In this document: one piece after another, positions 1 to 5,786 of the stretch
Layout of the letters: each line of letters starts with the position of its first letter
Numbering within the stretch: position 1 is the first letter of the stretch
Position numbers and translations under genes: made by a program
The notes under the pieces: generated by a model
Seen by the model: the letters and a program-made list of their open reading frames with translations, nothing else
Database searches by the model: none
What the model was told of the DNA's origin: nothing
Assembly (NCBI GenBank): GCA_012521525.1
Contig: JAAYMG010000138.1
Coordinates: 1-8,390 of the forward strand
Length of the DNA: 8,390 nucleotides
From: Clostridiales bacterium
GTDB lineage: Bacteria; Bacillota; Clostridia; Oscillospirales; JAAYOS01
Reading direction: 5' to 3'

Positions 1-1313
1 CGAAGGTCGGAGGTCCCGCGGCGAGGCAATATGCAGCGCTCGAAGCCCAGGCGGCGGATCTCGGCAAGGCGCAGCTCGGCGGCAGTGACATTGCGCAGCT
101 CTCCCGCCAGTCCGACTTCGCCGAAAGCCGCTACACGATCCCCGATGGGTTTGTCCGAAATGGCGGAAGCGATCGAAAGGATGACGGGCAGGTCTGCTGC
201 AGGCTCTGTAATACGCAGACCGCCGACGACATTTATGTATGCGTCGCAGTTGGAAACAACGCGGCCTGCGCGCTTTTCCAGCACGGCCAGAAGGAGCATC
301 GCACGGTTATAGTCGATACCCGAAGCCATCCTCCTGGGGGCGGCATAAGCCGTCGGCGTCACAAGAGCCTGGACTTCTGCAAGCACGGGCCTTGTACCTT
401 CCATGACACAGGCGACGCAACTGCCGGATACGTTGGACGGACGCCCGGCCAGCAGCATCTCCGATGGGTTGGGTATCTCACGAAGACCATCATTCCGCAT
501 CTCAAAGACGCCTATCTCATTGGTTGACCCGAACCGGTTCTTGTTAGCTCGCAGGATCCGGTGCGAAAAATTGCGGTCGCCCTCGAAATAGAGGACGCAG
601 TCCACCATATGCTCAAGGATCTTCGGACCTGCCAAAGCTCCCTCCTTGTTTATATGTCCGACCAGAAATACCGTGACGCCTTCCGATTTGGCAAGGTCCA
701 TCAATATCAGGGTGCATTCCTTTACCTGGCTTACACTTCCCGGTGCCGCGGTGATGCTTGGGTTGTATGTAGTCTGTATTGAGTCGATTATGACTATTTC
801 AGGTGATTCGGAATGGACAGCTTCGATAATATCGTCCATGCTGGTTTCGGAATATATAAGCAGGTTGCCGGAGTGCAGGTTCAGCCTGTCGGCACGCAGT
901 TTGAGCTGTCTGTGCGACTCTTCGCCGGAGACATACAGGACCTTGTGGTTCTTGCAGAGGTCCCTGCATATCTGGAGCAGGAGAGTCGATTTTCCTATAC
1001 CCGGTTCGCCGCCGACCAGCACCAGCGACCCTGAAACCGCACCGCCGCCCAGGACCCGATCAAGTTCGCCCATTCCCGTAGCTATCCGGGTTTCCGATGT
1101 AATGCCGATGTCAGTGAGACGCACCACACGGTTTCTCGCAGAGTTGACCTTTTTCGGATCGCGGTTTATGCGGTGCGAGGCAGAGGGACCGCCTGAAACG
1201 ACCGTGCTTTCGGTCAGTGTGTTCCATTCTCCGCACGAGGGACAGCGACCCTGCCACCTCGGGGTTTCAAATCCGCATTCGCTGCAGAAAAAAACTGTTT
1301 TTTCCTTTGCCAT
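1..1313 (-). CDS. radA: DNA repair protein RadA (partial, C-terminus cut by window edge)
   Basis: RadA (Sms) is a RecA-like ATPase that acts as a helicase at D-loops and processes branched recombination intermediates in the cytoplasm. 437 codons are visible; the family usually has about 450-460, so only the last 15-25 residues are missing. Read in order: an N-terminal C4 zinc finger (Cys10, Cys13, Cys24, Cys27); a RecA-like ATPase core with Walker A GEPGIGKST at 102-110 (Lys108) and Walker B IVIIDS ending near 178; the RadA-specific KNRFG motif at 258-262; and a Lon-protease-like C-terminal domain with GDRVAAFGEVGLAGELR around 401-417. The ATG at 1313-1311 is preceded by AGGAAG at good spacing and gives the canonical MAKEK start. 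It lies 83 bases downstream of cwlD on the same strand with no terminator between, so it is probably the last visible gene of that unit. No key residue is missing. Identification is near certain. Confidence 0.97.
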   Translation of the reverse strand, partial: MAKEKTVFFCSECGFETPRWQGRCPSCGEWNTLTESTVVSGGPSASHRINRDPKKVNSARNRVVRLTDIGITSETRIATGMGELDRVLGGGAVSGSLVLVGGEPGIGKSTLLLQICRDLCKNHKVLYVSGEESHRQLKLRADRLNLHSGNLLIYSETSMDDIIEAVHSESPEIVIIDSIQTTYNPSITAAPGSVSQVKECTLILMDLAKSEGVTVFLVGHINKEGALAGPKILEHMVDCVLYFEGDRNFSHRILRANKNRFGSTNEIGVFEMRNDGLREIPNPSEMLLAGRPSNVSGSCVACVMEGTRPVLAEVQALVTPTAYAAPRRMASGIDYNRAMLLLAVLEKRAGRVVSNCDAYINVVGGLRITEPAADLPVILSIASAISDKPIGDRVAAFGEVGLAGELRNVTAAELRLAEIRRLGFERCILPRRGTSDL

Positions 1314-1396
1314 TTTACTTCCTGCCAGTTCAATTTATCAGCAACGTTCAGTGCTGTACGTGATTGGATTTTGCTCCTTCATGTAAAAAAGAATAT

Positions 1397-2065
1397 TTAA
1401 TACTGCTGCCTGTTTTCATTCTGATCACTCAGAAAAATGAGATATGACGAGACGATCACCGAGGCCAGTTTCGTCTGGTATCTTGGATCCCGAAGCAGGG
1501 ACAGCTCACGATGGTTCGTCATAAAACCGCACTCGATCAAAACAGCCGGACAGTTGACATGCTGCATGAGGTAGATGCTGTCAGGGACTTTTTTTGCCTC
1601 GCGGTTGTTGCCGGCATCGATCTTTTCCCGGACACGTTTTTGGATGAGCTCGGCCAAGGGTTTGCTCTCATCGCTGTTGTAAAATACATGTGCACCGCTA
1701 TAGCGGCTGTCAGTAAAAGCGTTCTGGTGAATGCTGATCAGGAATGCATTCTCAACCGAGTTTATCAGGGCAACGCGGTTTTTCAGGTCCGATACTTTCT
1801 TTTGACGCAATGTCTCGGATCCCGGACTGTGAAGGGAAATGTCCGTTTCCCTTACCATGACCGGTGCATGTCCGAAAAGGCACATCAGGTACTTAACCTT
1901 TTTTGAAACCTGAAGGTTGAGTTCGCTTTCCACGACGCCGGAGGGAGAAACGGCACCTCCGTCTTCTCCGCCATGTCCCGGATCGATTACCGGCATATAT
2001 GCGCCTGTCGTAAATGTTAATATAATAAGTAAGCAAAGCAAAACGACACAGATTCTAAGAGACAT
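1397..2065 (-). CDS. cwlD: N-acetylmuramoyl-L-alanine amidase, CwlD-like (Amidase_3)
   Basis: This is a 222-residue zinc amidase of the Amidase_3 family. CwlD enzymes strip the peptide from muramic acid so that muramic-delta-lactam, the mark read by germination lytic enzymes, can form in the spore cortex. Residues 5-23 form a hydrophobic signal or anchor segment, placing the enzyme outside the membrane. The zinc ligands are visible: His31 in DPGHGGEDGGA, Glu46 in the GVVESELNL segment, and His113 in SIHQN. The catalytic Glu178 lies in IECGFMTN. There are no cell-wall binding repeats, as in Bacillus CwlD (about 237 residues). The ATG at 2065 has GGGAGG seven bases upstream, and that site is buried in an inverted repeat (2073-2112). 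The gene sits between a membrane protein gene and radA on the same strand, and diverges from a coat operon. The family is certain; the specific CwlD role is inferred from size, architecture and sporulation context. Confidence 0.9.
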   Translation of the reverse strand: MSLRICVVLLCLLIILTFTTGAYMPVIDPGHGGEDGGAVSPSGVVESELNLQVSKKVKYLMCLFGHAPVMVRETDISLHSPGSETLRQKKVSDLKNRVALINSVENAFLISIHQNAFTDSRYSGAHVFYNSDESKPLAELIQKRVREKIDAGNNREAKKVPDSIYLMQHVNCPAVLIECGFMTNHRELSLLRDPRYQTKLASVIVSSYLIFLSDQNENRQQY

Positions 2066-2072
2066 CGTTCTA

Positions 2073-2112
2073 CCTCCCGTAATGTGGGTTCCAAATATCT
2101 TATGACGGGAGG
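2073..2112 (-). promoter_or_regulatory. Inverted repeat burying the cwlD ribosome binding site
   Basis: In the minus-strand transcript, CCTCCCGT (2112-2105) is perfectly complementary to ACGGGAGG (2080-2073), with a 24-base loop. The right arm contains the GGGAGG ribosome binding site of cwlD, seven bases before its ATG. The left arm mimics anti-Shine-Dalgarno sequence. No T-run follows the right arm, so it does not look like a terminator. Pairing should lower initiation at cwlD unless something opens the stem, for example ribosomes finishing the upstream gene, which stops about 20 bases before the left arm. The repeat is seen directly; its regulatory effect is inferred. Confidence 0.55.
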
Positions 2113-2131
2113 CTTTTCAATATGTGCGGGA

Positions 2132-2707
2132 TTATTTGAACTTCTTTTCACGTATATTGCTCTTTGGATTCTTTTTATAGAACTTCTCCGATACCGCGTA
2201 CCCACTGTAACCGAGTATATAACCTATATGCACAACAACGGGCGTGATCAGGGCAAACAGCGGGAAGAGAAGAGGAGTGGCCTGCTCCGCCAACCAGATC
2301 AGGTCTACGAACGGAGCATAGAATATTTTGTAGGCCGACACGAAAAGCGTGGACGCCGATCCGGTCAATCTTGTTATTGCGGCCAGTATGGAAAGGATGA
2401 ATCCCGGTATCTGTGACAGCAGTGCAGCCTTAAGACCGCGGAACTTGTCGTCGGGCATATGCCCGAAATTCATCAGGTTGCGGTCCTGCTGACCCGAGCG
2501 CCACATTTCGGTGTACATCATGGCGAAAAACAGAAGGATGCTCAATATGGAGCCAACGGTTTGAGCGGCGGACTGGCCAAGAAACAATGTCATGAAATAC
2601 ATCAGAAAGAACGTGGTGAACGCAAAGACAAGGTGGATGATCAGGATGGTAATGACTATTGGAAACAGTGAGCGCCTGCGCGCCAAATAGTAATCACTGT
2701 CCGGCAT
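2132..2707 (-). CDS. Multi-pass membrane protein of unknown function
   Basis: I do not recognise a named family. The product is 191 residues with about five hydrophobic segments, near residues 14-42, 50-66, 94-112, 119-139 and 145-168. A basic N-terminus (LARRRS) precedes the first and a lysine-rich cytoplasmic-looking tail (KNPKSNIREKKFK) ends it. A hydrophilic loop at 67-92 (MWRSGQQDRNLMNFGHMPDD) separates segments two and three. The segment GYILGYSGYAVSEKFYKK after the last helix resembles the end of small conserved clostridial membrane proteins, though I cannot name one. No catalytic motif is visible. I chose the ATG at 2707 because a perfect AAAGGAGG lies eight bases upstream. The frame stays open to an ATG at 2956, but that extension runs through the promoter region. 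It is the first gene of the unit leading into cwlD and radA, so an envelope or spore role is possible but unproven. Confidence 0.8.
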   Translation of the reverse strand: MPDSDYYLARRRSLFPIVITILIIHLVFAFTTFFLMYFMTLFLGQSAAQTVGSILSILLFFAMMYTEMWRSGQQDRNLMNFGHMPDDKFRGLKAALLSQIPGFILSILAAITRLTGSASTLFVSAYKIFYAPFVDLIWLAEQATPLLFPLFALITPVVVHIGYILGYSGYAVSEKFYKKNPKSNIREKKFK

Positions 2708-2708
2708 T

Positions 2709-2720
2709 GGAGGTACCTCC
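2709..2720 (-). promoter_or_regulatory. Ribosome binding site inside a 12-base perfect palindrome
   Basis: GGAGGTACCTCC is a perfect palindrome ending two bases before the ATG at 2707. Its first half is the Shine-Dalgarno sequence (part of AAAGGAGG). The second half can pair back on it as a 4-bp stem (GGAG/CTCC) with a GTAC loop. It fixes the start codon. Because it is a strict palindrome, it could also be a protein-binding site in DNA. Confidence 0.6.
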
Positions 2721-2763
2721 TTTGGATACATTATGGGCTGTGCATTCATTAGGGTTTTTATAT

Positions 2764-2792
2764 ATTGTATCACAGTCCGGAGTAAAAAGTAA
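2764..2792 (-). promoter_or_regulatory. Putative promoter of the membrane protein-cwlD-radA unit
   Basis: On the minus strand there is an extended -10 box TGATACAAT (2772-2764) about 57 bases upstream of the ATG. A weak -35 candidate, TTACTT (2792-2787), lies 17 bases further upstream. The TGn extension can compensate for a poor -35. GATACAAT also matches seven of eight positions of the sigma-E -10 consensus CATACAAT, so sporulation control cannot be excluded; I see no good sigma-E -35. Functional assignment is inferred. Confidence 0.5.
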
Positions 2793-2886
2793 GAACCAGA
2801 TGTTAATTTTGCAACATTGCTCTTCGCCGGTTGACTGAATTGTGTAGTTATTGACCAAATGAATTTTGAACCGGAGCGTCCGCACA

Positions 2887-2914
2887 TCACTTTTTGTCGA
2901 AAAATACATATAAT
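2887..2914 (+). promoter_or_regulatory. Putative sigma-E-type promoter of the cotJ operon
   Basis: The box CATATAAT (2907-2914) matches seven of eight positions of the sigma-E -10 consensus CATACAAT. TCACTTT (2887-2893), 13 bases upstream, matches five of seven positions of a sigma-E -35 (TCATATT). Bacillus cotJ is a mother-cell sigma-E operon, which supports the reading. TATAAT within the box could alternatively serve sigma-A, but there is no good -35 for it. Start of transcription would fall near 2920, giving a leader of about 105 bases. Confidence 0.5.
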
Positions 2915-2945
2915 GGAATGAAGTTGCGTCGGACAGCTATGCCGG

Positions 2946-2962
2946 CACATTTTCAAAATGTG
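2946..2962. repeat. 17-base perfect inverted repeat in the cotJ leader
   Basis: CACATTTT, a single C, then AAAATGTG form a perfect dyad. It lies about 30 bases downstream of the predicted transcription start and overlaps by two bases the left arm of the next hairpin. It looks more like an operator for a dimeric regulator than an RNA hairpin, since the centre is too short to loop fully. No known regulator consensus is recognised. Confidence 0.5.
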
Positions 2963-3012
2963 GTCCCGTTATATGCCGCACCGTATATCGGGACCAAACT
3001 ATACGGGTGCGG
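2961..3012 (+). promoter_or_regulatory. Structured mRNA leader with two overlapping hairpins upstream of cotJAB
   Basis: Hairpin A pairs 2961-2968 with 2989-2996 (8 bp, TGGTCCCG/CGGGACCA). Past one T-T mismatch it continues as 2970-2975 with 2982-2987 (6 bp, one G-U). Hairpin B pairs 2976-2987 with 3000-3012 (12 bp with one bulged G, CCGCACCGTATA with TATACGGGTGCGG). B uses the loop and inner stem of A, so the full forms exclude each other, while the outer stem of A plus B would be an H-type pseudoknot. B ends just before the AAGG ribosome binding site (3017-3020). No T-run follows, so control of translation is more likely than termination. Pairings are read from the sequence; switching is inferred. 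Confidence 0.6.
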
Positions 3013-3028
3013 AGAAAAGGCGGTAGAT

Positions 3029-3619
3029 ATGGAGTTTGAGAATATTCTGTCACAACTTCTTAAACAGGACGAAAACCGCATGAACATGCGCGGGGAGGAA
3101 ATGAAGGAAAACGTTCAAAAAGAGGAGCATACGCATGAGAATGCGCAGGAAAAGATGACTGAAAAAATGCCTGATAAAATGCCTGAAAAGCAATATACGC
3201 GCGGAGCCGAGATGGGGGACCTCCCCTGTGAGGCGCCCATCGGGATGACATATACGCCTTGGCAGCGCAAAGGCTCGCCGAGATACACGGCCGGTGAGGC
3301 ACTCGACCGCGGCACGCTCTGGCCGGGTCTTGAGTTGCCCTGGAAAAACAACTTCAATGTGAGAAGCGTAGCCAACACGCCTTTGGGAGAAGTCCAGGCT
3401 CTCGATTTTGCCCTGGTGGAACTCGCACTGTATCTGGATACCCATCCGGACGATACGGAAGCCCTCAGGCTTTTTCGCCAATACGTTAAAGCCTATCAGG
3501 ACAAAAAAGCGGCTTATGCTAAGAAATACGGGCCGCTGGAGAAGACCCAGGCAGGCGAAGGCGACCGCTGGAACTGGATCGACAATCCCTGGCCGTGGGA
3601 ATATACCGACAGGAGGTAG
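3029..3619 (+). CDS. Spore coat protein, CotJA-CotJB fusion
   Basis: The 196-residue product holds two domains normally encoded by separate genes. Residues 67-108 match CotJA (EAPIGMTYTPWQR, then AGEALDRGTLWPGLELPW). Residues 118-191 match CotJB (EVQALDFALVELALYLDTHP, DDTEALRLF, KKYGPL, and a Trp-rich end WNWIDNPWPWE). CotJA and CotJB in Bacillus are short inner-coat peptides of roughly 80-90 residues made in the mother cell with CotJC. Here one uninterrupted frame joins them through a short linker (109-117). The first 60 residues are an acidic and basic, Met-rich tail with a tandem KM[TP][ED] repeat. I chose the ATG at 3029 because AAGG lies eight bases upstream and the region before it is full of inverted repeats. 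The stop codon overlaps the ribosome binding site of cotJC, implying coupled translation. A sigma-E-like promoter precedes it. Domain identity is strong; the exact start is less sure. Confidence 0.9.
   Translation: MEFENILSQLLKQDENRMNMRGEEMKENVQKEEHTHENAQEKMTEKMPDKMPEKQYTRGAEMGDLPCEAPIGMTYTPWQRKGSPRYTAGEALDRGTLWPGLELPWKNNFNVRSVANTPLGEVQALDFALVELALYLDTHPDDTEALRLFRQYVKAYQDKKAAYAKKYGPLEKTQAGEGDRWNWIDNPWPWEYTDRR
3152..3187 (+). repeat. 12-base tandem repeat, three copies, inside the CotJA-CotJB gene
   Basis: Three in-frame units, AAGATGACTGAA, AAAATGCCTGAT and AAAATGCCTGAA, encode KMTE, KMPD and KMPE (residues 42-53), followed by another Lys. The last two units share 11 consecutive bases. The stretch is low-complexity, charged and likely disordered, and may vary in copy number between strains. 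Confidence 0.7.
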
Positions 3620-3624
3620 AGCAG

Positions 3625-4233
3625 ATGTTTGAATATGAGAAAAAACTGCAGTACCCGGTGAAGATAAAGCGGACCAATCCCGCTCTGGCAAAATTCATAA
3701 TCACCCAATACGGCGGACCGGACGGCGAACTCGCTGCCTCGATACGCTACCTGAGCCAGCGCTATGCCATGCCATACCCGGAACTTAAAGGGCTGCTGAC
3801 CGATATAGGCGTGGAAGAGCTCGGCCACTTTGAGATGATCGGTGCGATCGTCCATCAGCTTACGCGCGACATGAGCATCGAAGAGATAAAGAAGAACGGT
3901 TTTGATACCTACTTCGTTGACCACACTGCCGGTATCTATCCGCAGGCCGCTTCGGGAACGCCGTGGACTGCTGCATTCATACAATCCAAGGGTGACACTA
4001 TCACCGACCTTGTTGAGGACATGGCCGCCGAACAGAAGGCAAGAACGACATATGACAACATACTCAGGATGGTAGACGACCCGGATGTGGCAGACCCGAT
4101 CAAGTTCCTGCGCGAGCGTGAAGTGGTCCACTTCCAGCGCTTCGGCGAAGCATTGAGGCTCGTGACCGAGAGGCTCGACTCCAGGAACTTCTATGCCATC
4201 AACCCATCGTTTGACAGAGCGCCGGGCAAGTAA
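3625..4233 (+). CDS. cotJC: Spore coat protein CotJC, manganese catalase family
   Basis: This is a 202-residue di-manganese catalase-like protein of the spore inner coat; Bacillus CotJC is about 189 residues. All five metal ligands of the family can be placed: Glu35 (GELAAS), Glu65 and His68 (EELGH), Glu136 (AAEQKAR) and His169 (EREVVH). Their order and spacing follow Lactobacillus manganese catalase, so hydrogen peroxide disproportionation is plausible. The C-terminus is short, as in other coat members. The ATG at 3625 has AGGAGG (3611-3616) eight bases upstream, and this site overlaps the stop codon of the CotJA-CotJB gene, so the two are translationally coupled. An in-frame upstream ATG at 3595 lies inside the preceding gene and lacks a binding site. 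A terminator follows at 4290. Family assignment is firm; catalytic activity in the coat is inferred from intact ligands. Confidence 0.96.
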   Translation: MFEYEKKLQYPVKIKRTNPALAKFIITQYGGPDGELAASIRYLSQRYAMPYPELKGLLTDIGVEELGHFEMIGAIVHQLTRDMSIEEIKKNGFDTYFVDHTAGIYPQAASGTPWTAAFIQSKGDTITDLVEDMAAEQKARTTYDNILRMVDDPDVADPIKFLREREVVHFQRFGEALRLVTERLDSRNFYAINPSFDRAPGK

Positions 4234-4289
4234 AGCAACGCCAAATAACGTGTCTGAGTCCAAACCTCTGTCAAAAAGGATGGCATAAT

Positions 4290-4317
4290 AAAAAAACGGA
4301 GCGTATGCTCCGTTTTT
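4290..4317. terminator. Bidirectional intrinsic terminator
   Basis: ACGGAGC (4296-4302), loop GTAT, GCTCCGT (4307-4313) form a perfect 7-bp stem. It is flanked by seven A on the left and five T on the right, so both strands show a hairpin followed by a U-run. It ends the cotJ operon on the plus strand and the DUF1015 gene, whose stop lies at 4321-4323, on the minus strand. Confidence 0.92.
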
Positions 4318-4320
4318 CTG

Positions 4321-5568
4321 TTAAGGCACGATCCTGCGACATTCAAGGTAATATCGCTTATCCTCTGCGTTTCCGCAGGAAAATGTCTTGCGCGGGAAAG
4401 CGCCGTTTCGGATCACATCGTCAAACAGGGTGGACTTGTCGATGGGCGGCAGCAAAAACCCTATTGAGCCAGGGTTTGCGGCAAGGGCCTTCAGTGTTTC
4501 TTCACCGTGGATATAGTCGATCTTTCCTCCGACTGAAGACAGGTAATGATCTAAAAAGTCCTGCAATGCAGCTACAGGCAAAGTGTGGTGCGGGGTCCTG
4601 ACAGTGATCTCTCCGGCTTTACCGCCTTTTATGTACTTAAAGGACAGACAGCATGCAGGACTGTCTCCGGAATCGAAACCGGGTGTTCTGTCGAAGAATT
4701 TCTCCATGCTATTTAAAAGGTCATCCGTATCTACGTCAAAAATGATCCTGTGGATAGGTTCGAACTGCATTGCCGGGTCGTGCAGGTTGACCGCCTCCAC
4801 CAGGGCATATCTTGCGGGATGGACCAGGTACTCTTCGGCTGGCAGATCCTTCTTCAGCAGCTCATAGCTTGACTTTGCCGCAGCGAGAGAATGGTTGCCG
4901 TCACCGACGGCAAATGCCATCGACCTGCTTTGCGCCAAAGAGCTGAAGGCTTTCCGGACCCTGCATTGCTCATCCCTGTCAAGAAGCCATCCGGTGATAT
5001 GTCCGCCGTTTTCCATCAGTTCAAAATCATACAGCAGTTCATATGAATCCTTGCGGGTGTCTATGGCTGACATAACGGTATCGCACGGGTCATCAAAGAG
5101 CATGATCACATGAGGGATCTCAAGGGGCGAATTCTTCCTGATATTCAGTCTGGGAGGGATCCTTTCGAGCACCGTCTGTTCGGTGGATCGGATCGGGCTT
5201 TCCGAACGGCTCTCATATGAATAATCTTCAAGGTCGATCAAACCCACTATCCCGCGCCTGATCACACCATTGTTCAGTGTCCTTTCAACATATACATACC
5301 CGTGATAAGGTCTGAAAAGATCCATTCTCAAATATTCAGACATGGCAGCCTGCAGGCGCTCTATGCGGAATTGAACATCGGGATCACCGAGATATACCTC
5401 CGGGAGTATAGCATGGAGGGTAGATGGATTATTGCCGACCGTTTTTTCCACGCGCGTCCAGTAATCCCTGTCCGAAGTGAACTGGTCGCATGCTATGACG
5501 CTCCACTTTGACATATCGACCCCGGACGGAAGAAGGAAATCGGCAGGGAGCAGTCCGTTCGCAGCCAT
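4321..5568 (-). CDS. DUF1015 family protein (COG4198), function unknown
   Basis: The 415-residue soluble product matches the DUF1015 family along its full length. Recognisable blocks are IACDQFTSDRDYW (25-37), an RSTEQTVLERIPPRL block (127-141), LEIPHVIMLFDDPCDTV (149-165), VGDGNHSLAAAK (221-232) and the C-terminal FPRKTFSCGNAEDKRYYLEC (391-410). The DGNHS block, often ADGHHR-like in relatives, is the likely active or binding site. There is no signal peptide or membrane segment. No reaction is established for this family as far as I can state; an enzymatic role on a small phosphorylated or amino-acid substrate is conceivable but unproven. I chose the ATG at 5568 because AAAGGA lies eight bases upstream; earlier in-frame ATGs (5610, 5604) have no binding site. 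It is a single-gene unit with its own extended -10 promoter, converging on the cotJ operon. Confidence 0.9.
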   Translation of the reverse strand: MAANGLLPADFLLPSGVDMSKWSVIACDQFTSDRDYWTRVEKTVGNNPSTLHAILPEVYLGDPDVQFRIERLQAAMSEYLRMDLFRPYHGYVYVERTLNNGVIRRGIVGLIDLEDYSYESRSESPIRSTEQTVLERIPPRLNIRKNSPLEIPHVIMLFDDPCDTVMSAIDTRKDSYELLYDFELMENGGHITGWLLDRDEQCRVRKAFSSLAQSRSMAFAVGDGNHSLAAAKSSYELLKKDLPAEEYLVHPARYALVEAVNLHDPAMQFEPIHRIIFDVDTDDLLNSMEKFFDRTPGFDSGDSPACCLSFKYIKGGKAGEITVRTPHHTLPVAALQDFLDHYLSSVGGKIDYIHGEETLKALAANPGSIGFLLPPIDKSTLFDDVIRNGAFPRKTFSCGNAEDKRYYLECRRIVP

Positions 5569-5661
5569 ATAACCATTCCTTTCGTTTGTATGGATTATCC
5601 TCATGATCAATGAACCGGGACAACTTATAGCAATATCTGAGAAAACGACATGTTGTATGAA

Positions 5662-5670
5662 ATTATAACA
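5662..5670 (-). promoter_or_regulatory. Extended -10 promoter of the DUF1015 gene
   Basis: On the minus strand TGTTATAAT gives a perfect TATAAT plus a TGn extension, 94 bases before the ATG at 5568. The best -35 at 17-base spacing (TTTTTA, 5690-5685) is weak, which extended -10 promoters tolerate. Housekeeping sigma-A control is inferred. Confidence 0.6.
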
Positions 5671-5734
5671 TATATCTCACCGGCTAAAAAGTGCAATGAC
5701 GCAAAAGACGACCGTTTTCTTGCAAAGAGCTTTG

Positions 5735-5740
5735 TATAAT
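5735..5740 (+). promoter_or_regulatory. Possible -10 box for the GIY-YIG gene
   Basis: A perfect TATAAT sits 46 bases before the ATG at 5787. No convincing -35 exists at 16-18 bases; TTGCAA (5720-5725) is only nine bases away. The dyad CAAAG-AG-CTTTG (5723-5734) abuts the box and could be an operator. Without a -35, an activator or weak expression is likely. Confidence 0.4.
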
Positions 5741-5786
5741 TATGAATACGGATGGTACTTGATGTTGAACGACAGGGGAATGAGCA

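Larger units (their letters stand above)
2708..3028. other. 321-base intergenic region between divergent units
   Basis: No gene is supported here. The left part carries the palindromic ribosome binding site and an extended -10 promoter for the minus-strand unit. The middle (about 2793-2886) shows nothing I can assign. The right part carries a sporulation-type promoter for the coat operon and then a cluster of inverted repeats (2946-3012). The plus frame of the coat gene happens to stay open back to 2894. Confidence 0.7.

Noticed and set aside
646..1386. 246-codon open frame on the plus strand opposite radA
   Set aside because: It is antisense to well-conserved RadA motifs and its product is Ser, Arg and Pro rich, without any recognisable domain.
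1342..1386. Short leader peptide (14 codons) upstream of radA on the minus strand
   Set aside because: An ATG and stop are present, but there is no ribosome binding site, no attenuator hairpin and no regulatory codon run.
2708..2956. N-terminal extension of the membrane protein to an ATG at 2956
   Set aside because: The extra 83 residues look non-coding (Cys, Ser and Gln rich without a domain) and cover the promoter. A perfect AAAGGAGG precedes the ATG at 2707.
2894..3028. N-terminal extension of the CotJA-CotJB frame back to 2894
   Set aside because: The frame is open, but it runs through the predicted -10 box and the inverted repeats, no ribosome binding site precedes the upstream ATGs, and AAGG precedes the ATG at 3029.
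3514..4263. 249-codon open frame on the minus strand opposite cotJC
   Set aside because: It is antisense to a gene with all family motifs, has no plausible domain or ribosome binding site, and is explained by codon bias of the real gene.
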